64,000 bases of DNA from an uncultured Prochlorococcus sp. GTDB lineage: Bacteria; Cyanobacteriota; Cyanobacteriia; PCC-6307; Cyanobiaceae. The DNA lies in contig CACOQT010000004.1 in the NCBI GenBank assembly GCA_902629395.1, positions 1 to 64,000 of the forward strand. Reading direction: 5' to 3'. Below are positions 46,899-54,993 of this stretch, one piece after another. Each line of letters begins with the position of its first letter. Positions within the stretch are counted from its first letter, which is position 1. A program made the position numbers and the translations under genes. A model generated the notes under the pieces. That model searched no databases. It was not told where the DNA came from and saw nothing but the letters and a program-made list of their open reading frames with translations.

Positions 46899-47813
46899 AT
46901 GAATAACACTTCACAACAATCTCTAACTTATAATCCATCTCTAACTAGAAATATTGGAAATAAAGCCTTAACTTTTATTTCTGCTATTTTTGCCATAATT
47001 TCTGTACTTCCCTTAATCTTAGTAATAAGCTATGTATTAATTAAAGGTGGAAGTTATATAAACTTAGATACCTTAATACTTGAACCAGAGCCGCCCGGAG
47101 ACGATCTTCTCTCAGCTGGGGGGATAGGGCCAGCAATAACTGGAACTTTCATAATGTCAGTTATTGCCTCAATAATATCAATACCTGTTGGAGTAGCGGG
47201 TGGAATATATCTTGCCGAATATTCAAAATCAGGAAATTTTGCAAAATTTATAAGGTTTGGATCAAATGTACTTGCCGGTGTTCCCTCCATAATTGCTGGG
47301 GTATTTATATATGCAAGTATTGTCTCTACCAAAATCTTATTTGGATCAATGTTCAGCGGTATTGCAGGCGGAATTTCACTTTCAATTTTAATGCTTCCAA
47401 CAATAATTAAAACTACTGATGAAGCACTTAAATTGGTTCCAAATGATCTGAGAAGAGCTGCATTTGGAGTTGGAGCCTCAAAATTCAAGATGATAACAAA
47501 TATCACCTTACCAGTTGCATTTAGTTCAATTTCTACTGGAGTATTATTAGCACTCGCTAGGGCAGCAGGAGAAACAGCTCCATTAATATTTACAGCTCTT
47601 TTCTCCCGTTACTACATTACAAGTTTTGATGATCTTTTTTATGAAATGGGTTCTTTATCAGTGTTAATTTACAATTTTGCTCTTGAACCATATGAATCTC
47701 AAAACCAACTAGCATGGGCAGCATCATTCATTTTAGTTGTTGTACTTTTAAGTCTTAATATTCTTTCAAGATGGATAGGTACACTTGGTGCTTTTTCAAA
47801 AAGCAAAGTATAA
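46899..47813 (+). CDS. pstA: phosphate ABC transporter permease PstA
   Basis: A 304-residue partner permease with six predicted membrane helices. The cytoplasmic coupling loop is LKLVPNDLRRAAFGVGASKF near residue 175, and LALARAAGETAPLIFTALFS near 220 is the PstA signature. GGIGPAITGTFIMSVIASII marks the N-terminal membrane core. It starts on the base after the pstC stop. Confidence 0.96.
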   Translation: MNNTSQQSLTYNPSLTRNIGNKALTFISAIFAIISVLPLILVISYVLIKGGSYINLDTLILEPEPPGDDLLSAGGIGPAITGTFIMSVIASIISIPVGVAGGIYLAEYSKSGNFAKFIRFGSNVLAGVPSIIAGVFIYASIVSTKILFGSMFSGIAGGISLSILMLPTIIKTTDEALKLVPNDLRRAAFGVGASKFKMITNITLPVAFSSISTGVLLALARAAGETAPLIFTALFSRYYITSFDDLFYEMGSLSVLIYNFALEPYESQNQLAWAASFILVVVLLSLNILSRWIGTLGAFSKSKV

Positions 47814-47844
47814 TAATGAAAAGAACTAATAATAAAATAAGCTT

Positions 47845-48648
47845 ATGAATAAAAAAAATATCAAATCTACAATTTCAATCTCATTAGATAATGTATCAAT
47901 AACATATGGCAATTCAGTTGCAGTTAAAAATGTGTTTTGTGATATTGAAAAGAATAAAGTTACATCTTTTATTGGTCCATCAGGATGCGGTAAATCAACC
48001 GTCATAAGAGCAATCAACCGAATGAACGACTTAATAGAAGGCTGCAAATTATCAGGCAGTGTTATTTTCGAAGGGATAGATATATATGCAGAGGATATAG
48101 ATCCAGTAGAAGTTAGAAGAAGAATTGGAATGGTTTTTCAACAACCCAATCCTTTTCCTAAAAGTATTTATGAAAATATTGCCTTTGGTGCAAGAGTTAA
48201 TGGATACAAAGGTAATATGGATCAACTAGTAGAGGAATCTCTTACAAAGGCAGCAGTTTGGGATGAGTGCAAAGATAAATTAAAAGAAAGTGGTTATTCA
48301 TTATCTGGTGGTCAACAACAAAGATTATGTATAGCAAGGACTATTGCTATTGAACCAGATGTAATCTTAATGGATGAGCCATGCTCAGCACTTGATCCAT
48401 TATCTACATTAAAAATTGAAGAGACAATCCATGAATTAAAAAAGAATTATACAATCATTATTGTTACGCACAATATGCAACAAGCCAATAGGGTAAGCGA
48501 CTATACAGCTTTTTTCAACACCGAGAAAAAAGATAAGGATTCAGGTGGAAAGATTGGTTTTTTAGTTGAATTTGATAAAACAAAAAACATGTTCAATTCA
48601 CCAAAGCAAAAATCAACTCAAGACTATATCTCAGGAAAATTTGGATAA
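47845..48648 (+). CDS. pstB: phosphate ABC transporter ATPase PstB
   Basis: A 267-residue ABC ATPase energising phosphate import. Walker A is GPSGCGKST (near residue 47), the PstB-type [26 protein letters not shown] run follows its Q-loop, the signature is LSGGQQQRL, Walker B is [13 protein letters not shown], and the H-loop His is in IIVTHNMQQ. Operon with pstC and pstA; the gap to pstA is 31 bases. Confidence 0.97.
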   Translation: MNKKNIKSTISISLDNVSITYGNSVAVKNVFCDIEKNKVTSFIGPSGCGKSTVIRAINRMNDLIEGCKLSGSVIFEGIDIYAEDIDPVEVRRRIGMVFQQPNPFPKSIYENIAFGARVNGYKGNMDQLVEESLTKAAVWDECKDKLKESGYSLSGGQQQRLCIARTIAIEPDVILMDEPCSALDPLSTLKIEETIHELKKNYTIIIVTHNMQQANRVSDYTAFFNTEKKDKDSGGKIGFLVEFDKTKNMFNSPKQKSTQDYISGKFG

Positions 48649-48667
48649 AACTAAAGCTTTTTTTATT

Positions 48668-48684
48668 AAAAGTTCCTGCGGAAC
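48668..48684 (-). terminator. terminator of the tRNA-Ser gene
   Basis: On the minus strand GTTCC-GCA-GGAAC (48684 to 48672) forms a short GC-rich hairpin directly followed by TTTT. Its first base is also the tRNA discriminator base, so the hairpin begins exactly at the tRNA end. Confidence 0.6.
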
Positions 48685-48770
48685 GGAGAGAGAGGGATTC
48701 GAACCCTCGATAGGGTTTCCCCTATACAGCATTTCCAGTGCTGCGCCTTCAACCACTCGGCCACCTCTCC
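48684..48770 (-). tRNA. tRNA-Ser (GGA)
   Basis: An 87-base serine tRNA read on the minus strand. The acceptor stem GGAGAGG pairs with TCTCTCC (one G-T), the D arm is GCCGAGTGGTTGAAGGC, and the anticodon loop is CTGGAAA, giving anticodon GGA for UCC/UCU codons. A long variable arm (TAGGGGAAACCCTA) confirms the serine type, and the T arm is GAGGGTTCGAATCCCTC. CCA is not encoded; the bases after the discriminator G are TTC. Confidence 0.97.
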
Positions 48771-48982
48771 TTGAATTAAGCAATGAAATGTCTTCCATCT
48801 GCTGAATTTAAATATATACCATAAGAGAGGTACTGTTAAAAATTAACTATAGGATTTATTTATTAAATACTTTATAATAAAATAGGTACTAGTAATAATT
48901 AATTTATTATTAGAATAAATTGATTTAAAGATAAATAAAAACATACAATAGTAGACGATTAATATAAATAAAAATAATAGCT

Positions 48983-49849
48983 ATGGTAATTCAATCTTGT
49001 AAAATTGCTGCTTTGAATGCGGGTCTGGGTAAAGATGAAATTAATAAATTATTAGAAATTGGCAAGCAGGCTGCACAAAGAGGCGGCACTTCGCTAATGA
49101 ATAATTTTGGTAGGATTAAAACAATAAATTGCAAGGGAACTGCTGGAGATCTTGTTACTAATGCAGATATAGAATGTGAGAAGATAATTATAGACTATTT
49201 AGAAAAAGAGACTCCTAATATTTCAATTCTTGCTGAAGAAAGTGGCCATAAGTCAAAAGATGGAGAATTAAAATGGTGCATAGACCCTCTTGATGGAACA
49301 ACAAACTATGCCCATGGATATCCATTTTTTGCAACTTCAATAGGATTAATTTGGAAAAGCAATCCAATTTTGGGAGCGATATCAGTACCTTCATTAAATG
49401 AAATTTATTACGCCTCTCCTGAGCATGGATCATTTTGTAATGAAGAAAAGATAAATGTCACAGATACGAATTCCTTATCTGATTCACTCTTAGTTACAGG
49501 TTTTGCATATGACAGACGTGAAGTATTAGATAATAATTATTCAGAATTTTGTTGGCTAACACATCGTACCCACGGTGTTAGAAGAGGAGGAGCAGCCGCA
49601 GTAGATTTAGCCTTTGTAGCCTCAGGGAAAGTGGATGGTTTTTGGGAGCGCGGTCTTTCAAAATGGGATATGGCGGCAGGAGTACCCATAGTTGAAATGG
49701 CAGGTGGAATAGTTTCCAACTATCCTTCTGGAGATTTTGATCTAAATACAGGCAGAATTCTTGCTTGTAATCCAAAGATACGAAAAGAGCTCACAAAAGA
49801 ACTTTCAAAAATTAGGCCATTAACTCCTAACTCCTATGGTGGAAAATAG
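48983..49849 (+). CDS. inositol monophosphatase family protein (SuhB-like)
   Basis: A 288-residue lithium-sensitive phosphatase-fold enzyme. Metal-binding motifs are ILAEESGH (near residue 82), WCIDPLDGTTNYAHGYPF (near 98) and WDMAAGVPIVEMAGG (near 230). The likely substrates are inositol-1-phosphate or related sugar phosphates; the family also includes histidinol-phosphatase-like members, and hisZ lies directly downstream, so a role in histidine synthesis is a possibility but not shown. Function beyond the family is not certain. Confidence 0.9.
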   Translation: MVIQSCKIAALNAGLGKDEINKLLEIGKQAAQRGGTSLMNNFGRIKTINCKGTAGDLVTNADIECEKIIIDYLEKETPNISILAEESGHKSKDGELKWCIDPLDGTTNYAHGYPFFATSIGLIWKSNPILGAISVPSLNEIYYASPEHGSFCNEEKINVTDTNSLSDSLLVTGFAYDRREVLDNNYSEFCWLTHRTHGVRRGGAAAVDLAFVASGKVDGFWERGLSKWDMAAGVPIVEMAGGIVSNYPSGDFDLNTGRILACNPKIRKELTKELSKIRPLTPNSYGGK

Positions 49850-49890
49850 TCATGATTTATGTGATCCTTAATTAATAAAAGATTCAAATA

Positions 49891-51066
49891 ATGACATTGC
49901 AACCTGCCTCGGGTGCACGCGATTTAAATCCTCAACAAGTAAGAAAGAACCATCTCATTGCATCAAAACTTTCATCTTTATATCAACTATGGGGGTATGA
50001 GCGAATATCACCGCCACATATTGAACGTCTAGAAACTCTCATGGCAGCTGGTGGGATTTCAAACAATGAAATACTAAAAATCGTTTCAGATGAACCTCTT
50101 GGATTAAGACCTGAAATAACAGCTTCAATTGTTCGTGCTGCTTCAACTCGATTTGATGAATATGAGAGGCCACTTCGTTTCTGGTCGACAGGTACCTCAT
50201 TTAAATGCAATCAAAGTATTGATGGTGGTATTGACATTGAGGAGTCATTCCAAAGCGGAGTGGAATTAATAGGGACTAAAGCCATTAATGCAGAGATAGA
50301 ACTTCTATCGCTCTTGATTGAATCATTAAAAATAATTGAAATTGACCATGAATATAAAATGACATTGCTAATTGGTAATACATATTTATTGGAACTTATT
50401 TTAAGTTCATTTGATTCAACAAGAGTAGACCAAATAAAAAATATTCTCTGTGATCTTGATTACATAGCTTTGAGTAAACTAGTTGCAAAAGATGAACAAA
50501 AAATATTTATAAAAAAGATTTTGAATATGAGAGGAAAACCAGAAAAAATATTAACCGAATTAAAAAATATCTATGGGTCAAATTCATATATAGATAACCT
50601 AAAAGAATTGTTTACTATTATTGAACCATTGGCTAAAGAGAATGGGATAGAAGTACAACTAGACCCTACATTAGGTACTAAATATAAATTATATAGTGGT
50701 TTAACCTTTTCACTTGTCTCATCATCACCAAGCGCTCCAGTTATCATTGCTAAAGGTGGTAGATATGATGATTTGGTAAAAAAATTTAGCTCAAGCGGTG
50801 ATAATTGCTTTGGAATTGGATTCAGTATTAGTATTGATAAAATCAGGGAATTAGTCTCCTCAAATGAATTAATGAAAGGAACTAAAGAAAAAATATTAAT
50901 TGCCTATAAGCAAAGTGCTAGTTTATATAAAGCATTAAAACAACAAAAGGAATGGCACAATAAGGGGGTTATTTCTGTGATTTCACATGAACCTCTAATG
51001 ACAAATGAGGCAACAAATCAACTCTTAAAATCCAATAGATGCACAAAAATTGAGTGGATAGATTGA
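49891..51066 (+). CDS. hisZ: ATP phosphoribosyltransferase regulatory subunit
   Basis: A 391-residue HisRS-like paralog that activates the short form of HisG in histidine synthesis. The histidyl-tRNA-synthetase-like fold is visible (GARDLNPQQVRKN, FDEYERPLRFWSTGTSFKCN, YYSGLTF-type and AKGGRYDDLVKKF), while the C-terminal anticodon-binding domain is missing, which is what separates HisZ from HisS. It is 42 bases from the phosphatase gene upstream. Confidence 0.92.
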   Translation: MTLQPASGARDLNPQQVRKNHLIASKLSSLYQLWGYERISPPHIERLETLMAAGGISNNEILKIVSDEPLGLRPEITASIVRAASTRFDEYERPLRFWSTGTSFKCNQSIDGGIDIEESFQSGVELIGTKAINAEIELLSLLIESLKIIEIDHEYKMTLLIGNTYLLELILSSFDSTRVDQIKNILCDLDYIALSKLVAKDEQKIFIKKILNMRGKPEKILTELKNIYGSNSYIDNLKELFTIIEPLAKENGIEVQLDPTLGTKYKLYSGLTFSLVSSSPSAPVIIAKGGRYDDLVKKFSSSGDNCFGIGFSISIDKIRELVSSNELMKGTKEKILIAYKQSASLYKALKQQKEWHNKGVISVISHEPLMTNEATNQLLKSNRCTKIEWID

Positions 51067-51196
51067 TATAAATTAGCTGGATGCTTTTTATAATTGTCAG
51101 GAATCGAAAACCATTGAGCTTTAATCAATAATACTTTTGCATTAAACACCTAAACATAAATATCGATCGCTATGATAATTGAAATTTTAGTAAACC

Positions 51197-53101
51197 ATGA
51201 CTGTTAAAGAAGAAGGAACTATTCTTATTCACACAGAAAATATATTTCCAATAATAAAAAAAGCAGTCTACTCAGATCATGAAATATTCATCAGAGAGCT
51301 TATAAGTAATTCTGTAGATGCAATCAAGAAAAGAAAAATGGCCGCCTTTGCAGGAGATTGTATCTCTGCAGAAGATGAAAAGATAAAAATATCAATTGAT
51401 AGAGAACAGAAGACATTGACAATTAGTGACAATGGAATAGGTATGACCAGCGATGAAATTAAGAAATATATTAATCAAGTAGCGTTCTCAAGTGCAGAAG
51501 AGTTTCTTGAAAAGTATAAACAGCCTAATGATGGTTTCATAGGTCATTTTGGTCTTGGTTTTTATTCAAGTTTTATGGTTGCAGAAGAAGTTGAAATAAT
51601 AACTAAATCTGCAAGGAATGAATCACAAGCTATTCAGTGGAAATGTAATGGCTCTCCTCAATATTCACTTAATGAATCAGATAAGGAAGATATAGGAACA
51701 GATATAATTTTACATTTAATGGATGAAGAGATTGAATACATTGAACCAAGCAGAATTAAAACTTTAATAAAAAAATATTGTGATTTCATGCCGATTGAGA
51801 TCTCGCTTGAAGAAGAGGTTTTAAACAAAATGAATCCACCATGGAGAGAAAGCAAACAAAATCTTAAAGACGAAGACTATATTGAACTCTATAAATATCT
51901 TTATCCTTTTCAGGGCGATCCTCTTTTATGGGTTCACCTAAACACAGACTATCCATACAATTTGCAAGGAATATTATTTTTTCCAAAAATAAGTGGAAGA
52001 GCAGATTGGGAAAGTGGTGAAATCAAACTTTTCTGCAATCAAGTATTTGTTAGCGATTCAATTAAAGAAATTGTTCCTAGATATCTATTACCTTTGAGAG
52101 GAGTAATAGATTCACCAGACATTCCCTTAAATGTAAGCAGAAGTGCGTTACAATCAGACAGAAGAGTAAAATCTATCGGTAACTTTATTGCTAAAAAATT
52201 AGCCGATAAGCTTAAGTCGTTAAAAAAAGATGAAACCCAATTTTATGCTGATATTTGGGACTCAATATCTCCTTTTATAAAAATAGGTGCTATGGAAGAT
52301 GAGAAATTTGCCGAACAGGTAAATGAGATAATTCTGTATTCAACAACAAAAAACATTTCCTCAGATAATGAAGACACTAATGAACTAATAAAATCTGCTT
52401 CAAAAACTTACACCACTCTTGATGCTTATAAGAATAGACTAAGTGATGAGAACAAAAAGGTTTTATATTCTACGGATGAAGTTTCTCAATCAACAGCTCT
52501 TAATATGTGGACTTCTCAAGGCAAAGAGGTTTTAAAACTTGACACTGTTATTGATACTCAATTTATTCCTTGGTTAGAAGAAAAAAACAAAGAAATAAAT
52601 TTCGTCAGAGTAGACTCAGAACTTGACGAGAGTATTAAAGATGATTCGCCTGAAATCGCAGATAAAGATGGAAATACAAAATCAGAAACAATTAAAAAGA
52701 TGATTAGTTCGGCATTAAACAACGAAAAAGTGACAATACAAGTGCAAAGCCTTAAAGGTGATAATTCTCCACCTTCATTAATATTATTACCAGAGCAAAT
52801 GAGAAGAATTAATGATATTACAGCATTGATGGAGCAGAAACTTCCTGGTCTACCCGAATATCATAATTTAATCGTTAATTTAAACCATCCACTAGTTCAA
52901 GGATTACTAAAGTTAAATTCAAACCATATAGTCGTTAACGGATCTAGTAATTCAGAAGAAAGCCAATTGGCCATTGACATCGCTATTCATATCTATGAGA
53001 TGGCAAAATTGTCAATTGGAGGCCTGGAGAATAAAGATATTGCAGCTTTTCAAAGAAGAAATGCTGAAGTGCTAGGGAAATTAATGCAAAAATTCGTTTA
53101 A
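51197..53101 (+). CDS. htpG: Hsp90 chaperone HtpG
   Basis: A 634-residue Hsp90. The N-terminal ATPase shows FIRELISNSVDAIKKRK (residues 36-52), DNGIGMT (near 84) and GHFGLGFYSSFMVAEE (near 118). The middle domain has the catalytic-arginine loop ending PLNVSRSALQSDRRV (near 315), and the C-terminal dimerisation domain follows. No charged linker like that of eukaryotes is present. It is followed 44 bases later by rpmB. Confidence 0.96.
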   Translation: MTVKEEGTILIHTENIFPIIKKAVYSDHEIFIRELISNSVDAIKKRKMAAFAGDCISAEDEKIKISIDREQKTLTISDNGIGMTSDEIKKYINQVAFSSAEEFLEKYKQPNDGFIGHFGLGFYSSFMVAEEVEIITKSARNESQAIQWKCNGSPQYSLNESDKEDIGTDIILHLMDEEIEYIEPSRIKTLIKKYCDFMPIEISLEEEVLNKMNPPWRESKQNLKDEDYIELYKYLYPFQGDPLLWVHLNTDYPYNLQGILFFPKISGRADWESGEIKLFCNQVFVSDSIKEIVPRYLLPLRGVIDSPDIPLNVSRSALQSDRRVKSIGNFIAKKLADKLKSLKKDETQFYADIWDSISPFIKIGAMEDEKFAEQVNEIILYSTTKNISSDNEDTNELIKSASKTYTTLDAYKNRLSDENKKVLYSTDEVSQSTALNMWTSQGKEVLKLDTVIDTQFIPWLEEKNKEINFVRVDSELDESIKDDSPEIADKDGNTKSETIKKMISSALNNEKVTIQVQSLKGDNSPPSLILLPEQMRRINDITALMEQKLPGLPEYHNLIVNLNHPLVQGLLKLNSNHIVVNGSSNSEESQLAIDIAIHIYEMAKLSIGGLENKDIAAFQRRNAEVLGKLMQKFV

Positions 53102-53145
53102 TCTAAACTCCATTTGATAGAATAAAAAATAGTTAAAGAAAAAGA

Positions 53146-53382
53146 ATGTCCAGGGTTTGTCAATTAACAGGCACAAGAGCTAATAATGGTATGTCAGTCA
53201 GTCATTCCCATATTAGAACCAAAAAATTGCAGCAAGCAAATCTACAGCAACGAAGATTATGGTGGGAAGAAGAAAACAAATGGATCAATATAAGAGTATC
53301 GACAAGAGCACTTAAAACTATTCAGAAGAAAGGATTAGGAAAGTATGCCAAATCATTGGGAGTAGATTTAAACAAGCTTTAG
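53146..53382 (+). CDS. rpmB: 50S ribosomal protein L28
   Basis: A 78-residue L28. The N-terminal [20 protein letters not shown] and the [20 protein letters not shown] block are the family signature. Length is standard. It appears to lead the run rpmB-prxQ-DUF2499-DUF3593-psaK, with the next start only 18 bases after its stop. Confidence 0.97.
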   Translation: MSRVCQLTGTRANNGMSVSHSHIRTKKLQQANLQQRRLWWEEENKWINIRVSTRALKTIQKKGLGKYAKSLGVDLNKL

Positions 53383-53402
53383 ATTTGATTTGTTAATCAA
53401 AT
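53383..53402 (+). promoter_or_regulatory. hairpin covering the start codon of the peroxiredoxin gene
   Basis: ATTTGATT (53383-53390) and AATCAAAT (53395-53402) form an 8-bp perfect stem with a four-base loop; the last two bases are the A and T of the peroxiredoxin start codon. No T tract follows, so it is not a classical terminator. It could limit translation of the gene or protect an mRNA end after rpmB. Confidence 0.4.
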
Positions 53403-53952
53403 GAAAAGAAGAGATGTTATAAAGTTTTTTTTATTTTTAACTATTATATTTGTTAAACCTTTAATATTATTTGCTGATATAAATTCAGTTAAGCTTGGTA
53501 AAAAAGCACCGAATTTTTTATTGAATGGTTTCAACAAAAATAATCCAGACAAGAAGGAATGGTCGCTTGATGATTTCTCAGGTAAATGGTTAATTGTATA
53601 TTTTTATCCTATGGATTTCTCAAGTGGTTGTACATTGCAAGCAAAAGGATTTCAAGATAACCTTCGTAAGTTTAATAAACTTAATTCTTACGTAGTTGGA
53701 ATATCTGCTGACAATGAAGAAGAACATGAATCATTTTGTACATCTGCAAAACTTGAATATACCCTACTTTCTGATCCAACTGGAAAAATTAGTAAAGCAT
53801 ATGATTCCTGGTTAAATCCCTATTCAAAGAGAAATACATTTATGATTAATCCTGAGGGTATAGTTGTATATAAATGGATTGGAGTGAGACCTATTGGTCA
53901 TGCTCAAGAGGTTTTAGAAGAGCTTATTAAACAAAAGAAAAAATATGCATGA
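53401..53952 (+). CDS. peroxiredoxin Q/BCP family, exported
   Basis: A 183-residue thiol peroxidase. An N-terminal basic-hydrophobic signal (residues 1-26, MKRRDVIKFFLFLTIIFVKP...) indicates export to the periplasm or thylakoid lumen. The AhpC/TSA core has FYPMDFSSGCTLQAKGF with the peroxidatic Cys near residue 81; the second Cys lies in SFCTSAKLEY, farther along than in typical PrxQ (Cys at +5), so the resolving partner is uncertain. Overlaps the DUF2499 gene by 8 bases. Confidence 0.88.
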   Translation: MKRRDVIKFFLFLTIIFVKPLILFADINSVKLGKKAPNFLLNGFNKNNPDKKEWSLDDFSGKWLIVYFYPMDFSSGCTLQAKGFQDNLRKFNKLNSYVVGISADNEEEHESFCTSAKLEYTLLSDPTGKISKAYDSWLNPYSKRNTFMINPEGIVVYKWIGVRPIGHAQEVLEELIKQKKKYA

Positions 53953-54253
53953 ACTTTCCTTAGGAACTTGGTTTATACATATTGCAACTCTATTTGAGTG
54001 GGGGATTGCAATAATAATAATTGAATATATTTCATCAATATCCAATAACAAGGCTTTAGGATATTTTGCTTTAGCAATGCTGCCAAATCTAGCGAGTGCT
54101 ATGGCCGCAATTACTTGGCATATATTTGACAACAGTATTGAATTAAAAGGACTAGTTGTTTTACAGGCAGCTCTTACAACTATAGGAAATATTTGTCTTG
54201 CATTTGCTGCTTGGAATTTGTTTAGATCTGAGTCATCACAACCAAACCAATGA
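53945..54253 (+). CDS. DUF2499 family membrane protein
   Basis: A 102-residue membrane protein with three predicted helices, of the DUF2499 family found in cyanobacteria and plants. The conserved start HELSLGTWFIHIATLFEWGI and the AAITWHIFDN and LVVLQAALTTIGN segments are clear. It overlaps the previous gene by 8 bases and the DUF3593 gene by 4. Placement directly before psaK suggests a thylakoid role, which is inference. Confidence 0.8.
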   Translation: MHELSLGTWFIHIATLFEWGIAIIIIEYISSISNNKALGYFALAMLPNLASAMAAITWHIFDNSIELKGLVVLQAALTTIGNICLAFAAWNLFRSESSQPNQ

Positions 54254-54594
54254 ATATTCAAATTCTTAGTATTGAATCAATGGCACGAATTGATCCAAGT
54301 CCATTCTTCATCCTTTCATTAATTCCTTACCTAGTATTCCTGCGTTACGCTGGTAAAACAAAAGCGATACCAAAATTATCATTTTTAGGTTTTAAGTTAA
54401 CTCTCTTATTTGTATTCATGACGATAATTTTTGCGATAATCGCACAAATATATTTTGGAGAGGAACTTACAAATGTAGATGTTCTTCATGGATTAGCTGA
54501 ATCGTTTTTAACTATTAGTGATGCTCTTGTTGTTTACGGTTTTGTATTGATGATGCAGTCGGTCAAGGGCAAAGCAGAAGTAAAAAACTCTTAA
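54250..54594 (+). CDS. DUF3593 family membrane protein
   Basis: A 114-residue protein of the cyanobacterial/plastid DUF3593 family, with about three membrane helices. DPSPFFILSLIPYLVFLRYA and DVLHGLAESFLTISDALVVY are the family runs. It almost always accompanies the DUF2499 gene in cyanobacteria, so the two are likely subunits of one complex. The stop codon is followed immediately by AAGGAG, which could serve the small leader ORF before psaK. Confidence 0.8.
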   Translation: MNIQILSIESMARIDPSPFFILSLIPYLVFLRYAGKTKAIPKLSFLGFKLTLLFVFMTIIFAIIAQIYFGEELTNVDVLHGLAESFLTISDALVVYGFVLMMQSVKGKAEVKNS

Positions 54595-54608
54595 GGAGTA
54601 AGTAACAT

Positions 54609-54662
54609 ATGTCGCAAAAGCATTGTTTATGCTCGATAATGGTATTAATCCAAAGTTCATAA
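54609..54662 (+). CDS. possible 17-codon leader peptide before psaK
   Basis: An AAGGAG at 54593-54598 precedes ATG 54609 by ten bases. The frame (MSQKHCLCSIMVLIQSS) ends in TAA at 54660-54662, one base before the psaK ATG. psaK itself has no ribosome-binding site, so reinitiation after this peptide could deliver ribosomes to psaK. No homology is known; the frame could be fortuitous. Confidence 0.35.
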   Translation: MSQKHCLCSIMVLIQSS

Positions 54663-54663
54663 G

Positions 54664-54924
54664 ATGTTCACAACTTTATTAGCTGTTGCTGATCCAGTGA
54701 CATTTCAGTGGTCACCAAAGTGTGCGGTGGTAATGATCATATGCAACTTGCTAGCTTATGCCATAGCTAGATCAAACATTGAGAAGCCAAATGAAGGCTT
54801 CCCAATGCCCAATTCTAGATTTTTTGGTGGACTAAGCCATGGTGCCTTCGTCGGTGCAAACTGCTTAGGTCATGTATTGGGAATAGGCTCTATTTTAGGC
54901 CTAGCTGCCAGAGGAGTCTTGTAG
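54664..54924 (+). CDS. psaK: photosystem I reaction center subunit X (PsaK)
   Basis: An 86-residue PsaK with two membrane helices joined by a short positive loop. The first helix is WSPKCAVVMIICNLLAYAIA, the loop includes NEGFPMPNSRFFGG, and the second is LSHGAFVGANCLGHVLGIGS. It sits at the outer edge of photosystem I and binds chlorophyll. Normal length after the leader is removed. It probably shares a transcript with the genes before it and may be coupled to the small leader ORF. Confidence 0.95.
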   Translation: MFTTLLAVADPVTFQWSPKCAVVMIICNLLAYAIARSNIEKPNEGFPMPNSRFFGGLSHGAFVGANCLGHVLGIGSILGLAARGVL

Positions 54925-54993
54925 GTAAGCTTTCAATAATTTTTAAATTTAACAAAGTTTTGATCAATAATCCTTTTTTTATTAAGAGTCTGA

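Noticed and set aside
46187-47506. Minus-strand ORFs of 70-150 residues opposite pstC and pstA
   Set aside because: They are antisense shadows of clear membrane-protein genes and have Ile/Pro-rich translations.
48566-48805. 79-residue plus-strand ORF at the end of pstB
   Set aside because: It runs through the antisense of tRNA-Ser and the 3' end of pstB in another frame, so it is a chance frame.
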